DNA of 64,000 bases from Streptomyces sp. NBC_00259 (lineage in GTDB: Bacteria; Actinomycetota; Actinomycetes; Streptomycetales; Streptomycetaceae). Both the position numbers and the translations under genes were made by a program. The stretch covers positions 6,513,501-6,577,500 of the forward strand of contig NZ_CP108080.1 in assembly GCF_036181745.1 (NCBI RefSeq). The letters are read 5' to 3'. Shown here piece by piece: positions 18,594 through 26,946 of the stretch; within the stretch, counting starts at the first letter, position 1; each line of letters opens with the position of its first letter. A model generated the notes under the pieces. That model saw only the letters and a program-made list of their open reading frames with translations, did no database searches and had not been told where the DNA came from.

Positions 18594-19205
18594 TCACTCA
18601 AGGTGCGCCAGATCCTCCGGTGTGTCGATGTCGTACGCCTGAGCCACGTCCCCGCACTCCACCAGTGTGATCTCCTCCTCGTGCTCCAGCAGGTAGTCCC
18701 GCGCCCCGCGATCGCCCGAGGCACGCTCCGCCACCCCCGCCCAGTGCCGGGCGCCGAACAGCACCGGATGGCCCCGCCGGCCTTCGTACGCCGCCGACAC
18801 CAGCGCGGACGAGGACTCACAGGCGGCGACGACCCGCGCCACCGCCGCCGCGCCGATGCCCGGCTGGTCCACCAGCGACACCAGTACCGCGTCCGGCTGT
18901 GCGTCCGCCGCGCCGAGTGAGGCGAGGCCCGCCCGCAGAGAGGAGCCCATCCCCTCCTCCCAGTCCGGATTGACGGTCACGACACAGCCCGCCAGCTCGG
19001 CCCGCCGCCGCACCTCGTCCGCCGCCGCCCCCAGTACGACGTGCACGGACCGGCAGCCGCCCGCCCGCAGCACCCGCACCGCGTTCTCCACCAGCGGGCG
19101 GCCGCGGTGCTCCAGCAGCGCCTTCGGCCGCCCGCCCAGCCGGCGCCCGGCGCCCGCTGCCAGCACCAGTCCTGCGACCTGCGGTCTGTCCGGAGTGTGA
19201 GCCAT
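18594..19205 (-). CDS. MobA-like nucleotidyltransferase (molybdenum cofactor type)
   Basis: Transfers a nucleotide (CMP or GMP) onto molybdopterin or a related substrate. It has 203 residues, single domain. The GT-A type nucleotide-binding loop is LVLAAGAGRRLGGRPKALL at residues 13-31; the metal-binding acidic motif is LVSLVDQPG, and GHPVLF and GDRGARDYL are typical of the MocA/MobA-like group. Being close to the purine catabolism genes it is probably the cytidylyltransferase that matures the molybdenum cofactor of xanthine dehydrogenase, whose genes are not in the window. It is about 234 bases beyond the aceB start, same strand, but an operon is unlikely over that gap because the aceB promoter lies between them. 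Confidence 0.88.
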   Translation of the reverse strand: MAHTPDRPQVAGLVLAAGAGRRLGGRPKALLEHRGRPLVENAVRVLRAGGCRSVHVVLGAAADEVRRRAELAGCVVTVNPDWEEGMGSSLRAGLASLGAADAQPDAVLVSLVDQPGIGAAAVARVVAACESSSALVSAAYEGRRGHPVLFGARHWAGVAERASGDRGARDYLLEHEEEITLVECGDVAQAYDIDTPEDLAHLE

Positions 19206-19660
19206 ACACCCTGCTTACCTCATCGAGCGGCGCGGTGGCGCGGTGGCGCGACGATCTTGGGCTGGGTGCCGTTCCGACACAGGAGTTCATCGCGGGGGAT
19301 CTGAACCGATGAGCAGTCGGCAACCGGAACGCCGCGGTGTGTTCCAGCCGTTGGAGCCACGCAGCCGCCGGGCTACGGGCCGGGCCCGGCGGCTGCGCAT
19401 CAGACGCCGCCTCCCACGTGCCCCGGTCCCGGATCGGACCCCGGCACCTCCATCACGCTCGATCCGACGGTCGGGCGCAAGGCACTGGAAGTAGACACGT
19501 CGAGCTGAATTTCGTACCGCGGAGTGGCGAAGCGCCTACGGAATGGCGTTAACTGGCCCGCGACCCCAGGCGCTTGACCACCGTCCGGCGGGTCGTTCAC
19601 CGGGCAGCACGACGATGTGCGAGGGGGAGAGCTTTGTTGCGGAGCGTGGGGCAGACGCGG
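19206..19660. other. 455-bp divergent gap with one strong hairpin and no supported gene
   Basis: Between the divergent MobA-like and DUF5955 genes. It contains a perfect 14-bp inverted repeat (arms 19360-19373 and 19384-19397, loop of 10) and smaller palindromes near 19522-19560 (GGCG-AAG-CGCC). A potential 61-codon frame from ATG 19309 is Arg/Pro rich and unconvincing. Promoters for both flanking genes must be here. The hairpin could end an unannotated small RNA. Confidence 0.5.
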
Positions 19661-19945
19661 GTGACACGGAGCGGCGAGGACCCGAGAGTGACGGAGCTGC
19701 GCGCTGCCGTCTCCCGGCTCCGCCGTGAACTGGCCGGGTATCCGGCCGAGTTCGCCGACCGTGGGATCGCGGAGGACGAACTGGCGGCGATGGACGCCAT
19801 GGCGGTCAGCGGAGTGCCGGAGATCCGGCGGCTGCGGCGCTCACTGCTGCTGATCGCCGGGGCGGTCGGTTCGGTGAGCGCGCTGGCGGGCGGACTGACG
19901 AACGTACGGAACGCGGTGGAGATGTTCGGCGAGCCGAAGATCTGA
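19661..19945 (+). CDS. DUF5955-type small protein with C-terminal membrane segment
   Basis: About 94 residues, beginning VTRSGEDPRVTELRAAVSRL: a short coiled-coil-like helix, then FADRGIAEDELAAMDAM and a hydrophobic C-terminal helix LLLIAGAVGSVSALAGGL. This arrangement matches small Streptomyces proteins filed as DUF5955. GTG 19661 is chosen by resemblance to the family; GTG 19688, with GGCGAGGA eight bases upstream, is an alternative start. Function unknown. It precedes a methyltransferase by 36 bases on the same strand. Confidence 0.7.
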   Translation: MTRSGEDPRVTELRAAVSRLRRELAGYPAEFADRGIAEDELAAMDAMAVSGVPEIRRLRRSLLLIAGAVGSVSALAGGLTNVRNAVEMFGEPKI

Positions 19946-19981
19946 CCCGGCTCGTATCGGGTCGGCATACCCTGGGAGACG

Positions 19982-20695
19982 ATGTTCACCTCCCAGGGGC
20001 CGACCCTCCGCGAACTCGCCGTCCAGGCGCTCTCGTCGGTCGAACGTGGCTACGACCTGCTCGCGCCGAAGTTCGACCTGACTCCGTTCCGCACACCGGA
20101 CCGGATCCTCGACGAAACCGTGCGTGAGCTGCGGCCTTTCGGGCCGTTCCGCACCGGGCTCGACGTCTGCTGCGGTACGGGAGCGGGAACCGGGGCCCTG
20201 CGGCACCTGTGCGCGGAACGCGTCGTCGGCGTCGACTTCAGCGCGGGCATGCTCGGCATGGCCCGGCACGCCGAGCCCAGCGCGGACTGGGTACGGGCGG
20301 ATGTGCGCGCCCTGCCGTTCCGGCCGGCCTTCGACCTGGCGGTGAGCTTCGGGGCGTTCGGCCACTTCCTGCCGAAGGAACGACCGGGACTGTTCGCACA
20401 GGTGCACGCGGCGCTGAGGCCGGGCGGAATCTTCGCCTTCCCCGTCGGTGCGCCGCCGCACTTCGGCTCTCCGGCGTACCTGGCGATGCTGGGCTTCGAT
20501 ACGGTGATGCGGGTACGGAACCTGGTGTGGCGGCCCGGCTTCGTCATGTACTACCGCACCTTCCCGCTGCGTGAGGTGCTCGCCGAGCTGCAACGGGCCG
20601 GGTTCGAGGTGGAGTTGCGGCCGATGGAGGGGCTGGGACGCAGACGGGACGGATCCGTGCGCTGCGCGACGGTGGTGGCGCGGCGCCGGGCCTGA
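19982..20695 (+). CDS. Class I SAM-dependent methyltransferase
   Basis: A 237-residue soluble methyltransferase. The SAM-binding motif I is LDVCCGTGAGTGAL, followed by VVGVDFSAGMLGMAR (motif post-I) and WVRADVRALPF; LRPGGIFAFPVG is motif IV/V. The N-terminal helix SVERGYDLLAPKFDLTPFRTP resembles ubiquinone/menaquinone or small-molecule methyltransferases. The substrate is not deducible. The start ATG directly follows a purine-rich GGGAGACG. It converges on allR with about 200 bases of repeat-like GC-rich DNA (GGACGCCTTCCGG copies at about 20703 and 20779). Confidence 0.9.
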   Translation: MFTSQGPTLRELAVQALSSVERGYDLLAPKFDLTPFRTPDRILDETVRELRPFGPFRTGLDVCCGTGAGTGALRHLCAERVVGVDFSAGMLGMARHAEPSADWVRADVRALPFRPAFDLAVSFGAFGHFLPKERPGLFAQVHAALRPGGIFAFPVGAPPHFGSPAYLAMLGFDTVMRVRNLVWRPGFVMYYRTFPLREVLAELQRAGFEVELRPMEGLGRRRDGSVRCATVVARRRA

Positions 20696-20894
20696 CCGTC
20701 CGCCGGACGCCTTCCGGTCGCGCCGGGGGCGTGAAGGTCCGCTGGAGCCCTTCCGGACGCGACTGCCCGTCGGACGCCTTCCGGCCGCCACTGCGGCCAT
20801 GCCGTCCCGTCCTGCCCCGACCCGCGACCCACGACACCAGACCCGCGACCCGTCCACGTCCGCCGACGCTGGGCGGCGCGGACCGGGCCCGTAC

Positions 20895-21701
20895 TCAGCT
20901 CTGTGACGCCGCGGTGCTCGCCAGGGCCTCGGATAGCTCCTTCGCCACCGTCTGCAGGATCGGGACGATCTTCTCCGTCGCCGCCTCCGTGACCCGGCCG
21001 GCGGGTCCCGAGATGGAGATCGCGGCGGCGGTGGGGGAGTCGGGCACCGGGACGGCGAGGCAGCGCACGCCGATCTCCTGCTCGTTGTCGTCCACCGCGT
21101 ACCCGGCGCGGCGGACCTGCTCCAGCGCGTCGAGGAACCCCTCAGGCGTGGTGATGGTCTTCTCGGTGGCGGCCGGCATACCGGTGCGGGCGAGCAGCGC
21201 CCGTACCTCCTCCGCCGGTGCGTCGGCCAGGAGCGCCTTGCCCACGCCGGTCGAGTGCGGCAGCACGCGTCGGCCGACCTCGGTGAACATCCGCATCGAG
21301 TGCTTGGACGGCACCTGAGCGACGTAGACGATCTCGTCGCCGTCGAGCAGCGCCATGTTCGCCGTCTCGCCGGTCTCCTCGACGAGCCGGGCGAGGTACG
21401 GGCGGGCCCAGGTGCCCAGCAGCCGGGAGGCACTCTCGCCGAGGCGGATCAGCCGGGGGCCCAGGGCGTAACGGCGGTTCGGCTGCTGGCGTACGTAGCC
21501 GCAGGCGACCAGGGTGCGCATGAGGCGGTGGATGGTGGGCAGCGGGAGCCCGCTGCTCGCGGAGAGTTCACTCAGCCCGACCTCGCCCCCGGCATCGGCC
21601 ATCCGCTCGAGCAGATCGAAGGCGCGCTCGAGGGACTGCACACCGCCGCTGTTGGCGGCGGGCTTGGCGGCGTCGGTGGTGCTGGCGCGGGACGTCGGCA
21701 C
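20895..21701 (-). CDS. allR: IclR-family repressor of allantoin catabolism
   Basis: Transcriptional repressor responding to a glyoxylate/allantoate-type effector. It has 268 residues from a GTG with AAAGGA eight bases upstream. The N-terminal winged helix-turn-helix is VQSLERAFDLLERMADAGGE... with recognition helix GLPLPTIHRLMRTLVACGYV (about residues 50-70). The C-terminal effector domain includes LPHSTGVGKALLA, GYAVDDNEQEIGVRCLAVPV and AISISGPAGRVT. It is divergent from allB-alc, and its position matches AllR of S. coelicolor. Candidate operators are in the shared divergent region (21886-21900 and 22041-22055) and before aceB. Confidence 0.9.
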   Translation of the reverse strand: MPTSRASTTDAAKPAANSGGVQSLERAFDLLERMADAGGEVGLSELSASSGLPLPTIHRLMRTLVACGYVRQQPNRRYALGPRLIRLGESASRLLGTWARPYLARLVEETGETANMALLDGDEIVYVAQVPSKHSMRMFTEVGRRVLPHSTGVGKALLADAPAEEVRALLARTGMPAATEKTITTPEGFLDALEQVRRAGYAVDDNEQEIGVRCLAVPVPDSPTAAAISISGPAGRVTEAATEKIVPILQTVAKELSEALASTAASQS

Positions 21702-21885
21702 GTCAACGGTCCTTTCAGGCGGACGGGCAAGGTAGCAGCCTACCGGGCGGCTGCGCGGGGCACACCGCTTGCGGCGAGGCGTCGGAGCCGGTCAGGGGGC
21801 GTTTGTCCGGGTGCCGGCGGTCACCTCCGATGGTCGCGCGACTTTCGCGCTGTGCATAGCTACGTTTTGCTACTCGAAATTCCCA

Positions 21886-21900
21886 TTCCACTGTGTGGAA
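21886..21900 (+). promoter_or_regulatory. Candidate AllR operator 1 (allR-allB region)
   Basis: TTCCAC-TGT-GTGGAA, a perfect 6+6 palindrome with a 3-base centre, of the size and form of IclR-family operators. It lies 185 bases from the allR start and about 185-225 from the possible allB starts. Confidence 0.7.
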
Positions 21901-22023
21901 ACCTCTAAGTGGGGGTTCGCGGGCCCTGGGTGCAAGGCCGGACGGGTCGCCGAGGCCGCTCGCGACGGGTCGCCGGCGCGGCCGGGGAGGTCTTGACGGG
22001 CCGGTGCCGGGAGTGAAGACTCC

Positions 22024-22055
22024 TTCAACAGTTCGTTGAATTTCGCTGTGCGGAA
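22024..22055 (+). promoter_or_regulatory. Candidate AllR operator 2 with adjacent inverted repeat
   Basis: TTTCGC-TGT-GCGGAA at 22041-22055 differs from a perfect palindrome by one base and follows the same TTYCRC-TGT-GYGGAA form as the site at 21886. It abuts a perfect inverted repeat TTCAAC-AGTTC-GTTGAA at 22024-22040. Lying 30-60 bases before the allB start, binding here would block transcription start or early elongation. Confidence 0.6.
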
Positions 22056-22083
22056 GTGCCGAGGTACGGAAGTGAGGGGCAGG

Positions 22084-23502
22084 GTGTCCGATAGGGAGGT
22101 GAGCACGGACGTGAACACGGACGTGAACAGAGACGTCGTGAACAGAGACGTGAACAGGGACGTGAGCGGCGACGTGAACCTGGTGCTGCGCTCGACACGC
22201 GTCGTCACCCCCGACGGCACACGCCCCGCAACGATCGCCGTGGCCGCCGGAAGGATCGCCGCGGTGCTCCCGTACGACACCGAGGTGCCGGCCGGCGCCC
22301 GCCTCGAGGACGTCGGCGACGACGCCGTCCTCCCCGGCCTCGTCGACACCCACGTCCATGTGAACGACCCCGGCCGCACCGAGTGGGAAGGCTTCTGGAC
22401 CGCTACCCGCGCCGCGGCCGCCGGCGGCATCACCACGCTCCTGGACATGCCGCTGAACTCCCTCCCGCCCACGACCACCGTCGGCAACCTGCGCGTCAAG
22501 CAGGATGTGGCCCGGCCCAAGGCCCACGTCGACACCGGCTTCTGGGGCGGCGCGATCCCGGACAACGTCAAGGACCTGCGTCCGCTCCACGACGCCGGCG
22601 TCTTCGGCTTCAAATGCTTTCTCTCCCCGTCCGGCGTCGAGGAGTTCCCCGAGCTCGACCAGGAGCAGCTCGCCCGCTCCCTGGCCGAGATCGCGGGCCT
22701 GGGCGCACTGCTGATCGTGCACGCCGAGGACCCGCACCAGCTGGCCGCCGCCCCGCAGCGCAAGGGCCCGAAGTACGCCGACTTCCTCGCCTCCCGCCCC
22801 CGCGACGCCGAGAACACCGCGATCGCCAACCTCATCGCCCAGGCCAAGCGACTGAACGCCCGCGTCCACGTCCTGCACCTGTCCTCGGCCGACGCGCTCC
22901 CGCTGATCGCCGCCGCCCGAGCGGAGGGCGTACGGATCACCGCGGAGTCCTGCCCGCACTTCCTCACCCTCACCGCCGAGGAAGTCCCCGACGGGGCAAC
23001 CGAGTTCAAGTGCTGCCCGCCGATCCGCGAGGCGGCGAACCAGGACGCCCTCTGGCAGGGCCTGGCCGACGGAACGATCGACTGCATCGTCTCCGACCAC
23101 TCGCCCTGCACCAGCGACCTCAAGACCCCCGACTTCGCCTCCGCCTGGGGCGGGATCTCCTCGCTCCAGCTGGGCCTGCCGGCCATCTGGACCGAGGCCC
23201 GCAGGCGCGGCCGCACCCTGGAGGACATCGCCCGCTGGATGTCGGCGGCCCCGGCCGAACTGGCCGGGCTGCGGCAGAAGGGAGCCATCGAGGCCGGCCG
23301 CGACGCCGACTTCGCCGTCCTCGCCCCCGAAGAGACCTTCACCGTCGACCCGGCCGAACTCCACCACCGCAACCAGGTCACGGCCTACGCCGGAAAGACC
23401 CTGCACGGCGTCGTGAAGTCGACATGGCTGCGCGGCACGCGGATCGTGGAGAACGGCACCCCCGCCGAGCCGACCGGCCGGCTGCTCGAAAGGAACAACT
23501 GA
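22084..23502 (+). CDS. allB: Allantoinase
   Basis: Zn-dependent cyclic amidohydrolase opening allantoin to allantoate. From GTG 22084 it has 472 residues; the true start is uncertain because the 5' end carries 12-bp repeats offering in-frame GTGs at 22099, 22111 and further down. Family homology begins near VNLVLRSTRVVTPDGT (22171). Metal ligands: DTHVHVND, the carbamylated Lys in FGFKCFLSPSG, IVHAEDPHQ, VLHLSSADAL and the Asp in CIVSDHSPC, all intact. The next gene alc starts four bases after the stop, so the two are translated as one operon. AllR-type operator candidates lie just upstream. Confidence 0.95.
   Translation: MSDREVSTDVNTDVNRDVVNRDVNRDVSGDVNLVLRSTRVVTPDGTRPATIAVAAGRIAAVLPYDTEVPAGARLEDVGDDAVLPGLVDTHVHVNDPGRTEWEGFWTATRAAAAGGITTLLDMPLNSLPPTTTVGNLRVKQDVARPKAHVDTGFWGGAIPDNVKDLRPLHDAGVFGFKCFLSPSGVEEFPELDQEQLARSLAEIAGLGALLIVHAEDPHQLAAAPQRKGPKYADFLASRPRDAENTAIANLIAQAKRLNARVHVLHLSSADALPLIAAARAEGVRITAESCPHFLTLTAEEVPDGATEFKCCPPIREAANQDALWQGLADGTIDCIVSDHSPCTSDLKTPDFASAWGGISSLQLGLPAIWTEARRRGRTLEDIARWMSAAPAELAGLRQKGAIEAGRDADFAVLAPEETFTVDPAELHHRNQVTAYAGKTLHGVVKSTWLRGTRIVENGTPAEPTGRLLERNN
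22099..22170. repeat. 12-bp tandem repeats across the allB 5' end
   Basis: Degenerate copies of a GACGTGAACAGG-type 12-mer, encoding a VNTDVNRDVVNRDVNRDVSG-like stretch before the conserved allantoinase domain. Each unit contains an in-phase GTG. The number of units could vary between strains without shifting the frame, because the unit is a multiple of three. Confidence 0.75.
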
Positions 23503-23506
23503 CACC

Positions 23507-24628
23507 GTGGCGATACCGTCCTTCACCGGCAACGCGAACCCGTACGCGGGCGGCGACCCGTACGCCGACCACCGCACCGCGGACTTCCCGTTCACCGACT
23601 GCGCCAACCTCGCCGACCGCCGGCTCGGCGCGGGTGTGATCGCCGCCAACGACGAGTTCTTCGCCCAGCGCGAGAACCTGCTGCTCCCCGAACCCGCCGA
23701 GTTCGACCCCGAGCACTTCGGCCACAAGGGCAAGATCATGGACGGCTGGGAGACCCGGCGCCGCCGCGGCGTCTCGGCCGAGCAGCCGTGGCCGACGGCC
23801 GAGGACCACGACTGGGCGCTCGTACGCCTCGGCGCGCCCGGAGTGATCCGCGGCATCGTCGTCGACACCGCCCACTTCCGCGGCAACATGCCCCAGGCCG
23901 TCTCCGTCGAAGGCACCTCGGTGGACGGCGCGCCCACGCCGCAGGAACTGCTCTCCGACGGCGTGAAGTGGACGACCCTCGTCCCGCGCACCCCCGTCGG
24001 CGGCCACGCCGCCAACGGCTTCGAGATCACCGCCGAACAGCGCTTCACCCACCTTCGCGTCAACCAGCACCCCGACGGCGGCATCGCCCGGCTGCGCGTG
24101 TACGGCGAGGTCGTCCCGGACCCCACGTGGCTCGCGACGCTCGGCACGTTCGACGTCGTGGCCCTGGAGAACGGCGGCTCGGTCCAGGACGCGTCCAACC
24201 GCTTCTACTCGCCGCCCGCCAACACCATCAACCCCGGCCGCTCCCGCAAGATGGACGACGGCTGGGAGACCGCGCGCCGCCGTGACCGGGGCAACGACTG
24301 GATCCGCTACCAGCTCGTCGCCCAGTCCGAGATCCGCGCCGTCGAGATCGACACCGCGTATATGAAGGGGAACTCGGCAGGCTGGGCCTCCCTGTCCATC
24401 AAGGACGGCGACAGCGGCGAGGACGGCGACTGGACCGAGTTCCTGCCCCGGACCCGTCTCCAGCCCGACACCAACCACCGCTTCGTGCTGGACGCCCCGA
24501 CGGTCGGCACCCACGTACGCATCGATATCTTCCCGGACGGCGGCTTCTCCCGCCTGCGCCTCTTCGGCTCCCTCACGGACCAGGGCGCGGCCCACCTCGC
24601 CGCCCGCCACCGGGAACTGGGCGGCTGA
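23507..24628 (+). CDS. alc: Allantoicase
   Basis: Hydrolyses allantoate to ureidoglycolate and urea. It has 373 residues. Two homologous allantoicase domains are visible: the first with KIMDGWETRRRR and VVDTAHFRGNMPQAVSVEG, the second with KMDDGWETARRR and VEIDTAYMKGNSAGWASL. Both halves end in strands of the TLVPRTPVGGHAANGFE and FLPRTRLQPDTNHRF type. The GTG start uses AAAGGA located inside the allB end, four bases between genes, implying translational coupling. Ureidoglycolate lyase activity yielding glyoxylate for AceB must come from elsewhere. Confidence 0.97.
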   Translation: MAIPSFTGNANPYAGGDPYADHRTADFPFTDCANLADRRLGAGVIAANDEFFAQRENLLLPEPAEFDPEHFGHKGKIMDGWETRRRRGVSAEQPWPTAEDHDWALVRLGAPGVIRGIVVDTAHFRGNMPQAVSVEGTSVDGAPTPQELLSDGVKWTTLVPRTPVGGHAANGFEITAEQRFTHLRVNQHPDGGIARLRVYGEVVPDPTWLATLGTFDVVALENGGSVQDASNRFYSPPANTINPGRSRKMDDGWETARRRDRGNDWIRYQLVAQSEIRAVEIDTAYMKGNSAGWASLSIKDGDSGEDGDWTEFLPRTRLQPDTNHRFVLDAPTVGTHVRIDIFPDGGFSRLRLFGSLTDQGAAHLAARHRELGG

Positions 24629-24811
24629 GCTGCGGCACCGGACCGCCGGGAACCGGGCGGCCGGGCCGCCCTCGCGGACCGGCGGTCCGGCGGCCACGAC
24701 ACCTGCCTCGCGGGACGGACACCTGCCCCGTGGGGCGGAGTGCCCGCCTCGCGGGGTGCACCGGATCCGGGAGCGCCGGTGCGTCCCGCCCGCTGTGACG
24801 GTGGCGCGCGT

Positions 24812-26008
24812 TCAGCGCCGCAGGGCCCAGCTCTGCACGGATTCCAGCGGGCCCTTGGAGAACCGCCGCAGCCACAGCGTGGAGCCCGTCATCAGTACCG
24901 TGCACACCGCCGCCCACAGTCCCATCACCCACCAGGGCCTGCCCGACTCGCCGAACCGGTCCGCGAGGCCGAGGCCGATGCCGTACGAGACGAGCACGCA
25001 CAGGACGTTCTGCAGGACGTAGGCCGACAGGGCCGTCCGCCCCACCGAGGTGAGCCCGCTCAGGAACCGGCCCCCGCTGCGGACCCGGTCCACGACGGCG
25101 CCGATCAGACCGATGTAGCCGACCGCCACCAAGGGGGCGGCGCAGTAGCGGCTGAGCAGGAAGCCGTCCGGCACGGCGAGGGCCGACACCGCGGTGAGCG
25201 GTACGCCCAGTCCCAGACCCCAGACGAGCATCCGGGCACGGATGCGCCGGCCGGCCGCGTCCGGGCCGAACGCCCCTGCCCGGTACAGCCGTACACCGAG
25301 CAGGAACAGGAAGACCAGAAGGCCGAACGACAGCACCGGCTCGAGCCGCAGGGCCACGGCGTTCTCCAGGCGGAAGGCGACCTGGTCCGCGTAACTGCCG
25401 TGCGCGTACAGATCGACGACCTCACGGGAGACGCCTCCACCCCCGCCGCCTCCCGTGACGCCCTCGTCCCCGAGCGCGACCAGGGCCGCCGTCAGCCCGC
25501 CCATCAGCAGCAGGTGCAGGCCGCCCGCCCACCACATCGCGCGACGGCGAGCCCGCTCGGAACGGGACAGCAGCCAGGCGACGAGCAGGGCCGTGACCGC
25601 GTAGCCCATGAGGACGTCCCACGCGAAGACGAGGACGAAATGGACGGTGCCCTCGGCGAGGAGGAAGAGCGCCCGGCCCCGGTACCGGCCAGGCCAGGGC
25701 TGCCCGCGCCGTGCGGCGGAGTCGAACTGGATCGCGAGGCCGACGCCGAAGAGAATCGTCAGCATCGACAGGAACTTGCCGTCCGCGACGAGGCGGAACA
25801 GGGTCTCGGCGCCGTCGGAGACGGATCCGAAGCCCGTCACGCCGCCGGCGCCCTCGAGGATCCCCCACTCCGCACCGGGCGCGGTGAAGACCCATACGTT
25901 CGTCATCAGCGTGCCGAGGATGGCGGTCCCGCGCAGTACGTCGAGCAGGGCCAGCCGGCCGCCTAAGGAGCCCGACGTCTCGGCCGGGGCGGGCACAGTC
26001 TTGGTCAT
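24812..26008 (-). CDS. DUF418 (YeiB-like) integral membrane protein
   Basis: A 398-residue membrane protein with about ten transmembrane helices. It begins with the DUF418 hallmark LDVLRGTAILGTLMTNVWVF, then FLSMLTILFGVGLAIQ and, in the C-terminal DUF418 domain, LTSVGRTALSAYVLQNVL and GPLESVQSWALRR-type segments. GAGGAC lies next to the ATG. Relatives are related to acyltransferase-3-like membrane proteins, but no reaction is established. A Gly-run (TGGGGGGGVS) sits in a periplasmic or cytoplasmic loop. The 180 bp after its stop toward alc contain only short GC repeats. Confidence 0.9.
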   Translation of the reverse strand: MTKTVPAPAETSGSLGGRLALLDVLRGTAILGTLMTNVWVFTAPGAEWGILEGAGGVTGFGSVSDGAETLFRLVADGKFLSMLTILFGVGLAIQFDSAARRGQPWPGRYRGRALFLLAEGTVHFVLVFAWDVLMGYAVTALLVAWLLSRSERARRRAMWWAGGLHLLLMGGLTAALVALGDEGVTGGGGGGGVSREVVDLYAHGSYADQVAFRLENAVALRLEPVLSFGLLVFLFLLGVRLYRAGAFGPDAAGRRIRARMLVWGLGLGVPLTAVSALAVPDGFLLSRYCAAPLVAVGYIGLIGAVVDRVRSGGRFLSGLTSVGRTALSAYVLQNVLCVLVSYGIGLGLADRFGESGRPWWVMGLWAAVCTVLMTGSTLWLRRFSKGPLESVQSWALRR

Positions 26009-26208
26009 GTCCTCATCGTCCGTGCCGTCCCAGGGGGATTCGTCATGGCCGATGACGAACGCGCGCTACGCCGAAGGATGTAGAGGCGACGGCGCCGGCT
26101 ACGACCTCGGGGCACCGCGTCCGCACTCTTCGCGGTGATCGGGCAGCGCGATGAGTTCCGGGCGCCGGAGGAGTCGGAGCATGTGAGCAGCGAGGAAAGG
26201 TATGTGAC

Positions 26209-26829
26209 ATGGCACAGCTCACTCTGACCCAGTTCATCACCCTGGACGGTGTCTACCAGGCACCCGGTGGCCCGAACGAGGACACCCGCGGCGGCTTCAC
26301 GCACGGCGGCTGGAGCTACCCCTACGCGGACGACGACTTCAGCGCCTTCATGACCGGCGTCTTCGACCGCGTCGGGGGCTTCCTCCTCGGCCGCCGTACG
26401 TACGACATCTTCGCCGGCGCGTGGCCGAGGGTGACCGACGAGAACGACCCGATCGCCTTCCGCCTCAACTCCCTCCCCAAGTACGTGGTTTCCACGACCC
26501 TGGAGAAGGCCGAGTGGAACAACTCGACGATCGTCTCCGGCAACGTCGCCGAGGAGGTCGCCCGGCTCAAGCAGCGGACCGAGGGCGAGCTGCAGATCCA
26601 CGGCAGCGGCGCCCTCGCCCGGTCCCTGATGGCCCACGACCTCATCGACGAGTTCCACCTGCTGGTCTACCCCGTCGTACTCGGCGCGGGCATGCGGCTG
26701 TTCGCGGACGGCGCCCCGCCCACGCGCTTCGAGCTCGCCGCCTCCTCCACCACGAGCACAGGAGTGGCGATCCACACCTACCGGACAGCCGGCCGTCCCG
26801 AGTACGGCGCGTTCGAGCTCGCCGAGTGA
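26209..26829 (+). CDS. Dihydrofolate reductase-like (RibD C-terminal) protein
   Basis: A 206-residue protein of the RibD-C/DHFR-fold family, which binds NADPH; the substrate is usually unknown. GAGGAAAGG precedes the ATG. Hallmarks: MAQLTLTQFITLDGVYQAPGGPNED at the N-terminus, GGFLLGRRTYDIFAGAWP (nucleotide-binding loop), KYVVSTTLE, LQIHGSGALARSLMAHDLIDEFHLLVYPVVLGAGMRLF. The family includes putative deaminase-reductases. No operon partner; the 200 bp upstream hold only a 28-codon frame (ATG 26051) that looks spurious. Confidence 0.93.
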   Translation: MAQLTLTQFITLDGVYQAPGGPNEDTRGGFTHGGWSYPYADDDFSAFMTGVFDRVGGFLLGRRTYDIFAGAWPRVTDENDPIAFRLNSLPKYVVSTTLEKAEWNNSTIVSGNVAEEVARLKQRTEGELQIHGSGALARSLMAHDLIDEFHLLVYPVVLGAGMRLFADGAPPTRFELAASSTTSTGVAIHTYRTAGRPEYGAFELAE

Positions 26830-26946
26830 GGGCGGCCCCGGCCTCGGCCCCGGGGTCGGGAGCAGGCCGGGCCGGGAGCAGGCACCGGGCCCGGGGCACG
26901 GAGCAGGCCGGGTCCTGAGAAGCGCCGCGCCGGGAGGACCGCCGGG

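Noticed and set aside
19400..19505. Protein-like tail reading GSDPGTSITLDPTVG..EVDTSS on the plus strand
   Set aside because: No start codon, ribosome site or family match, and upstream in-frame sequence is Pro/Gly-rich noise; possibly a gene remnant but not supportable.
21865..21879. Third AllR-like site TTTTGCTACTCGAAA
   Set aside because: Too many mismatches to the palindromic pattern to list as an operator.
26051..26137. 28-codon frame before the DHFR-like gene
   Set aside because: No ribosome site and no resemblance to a known protein; likely chance.
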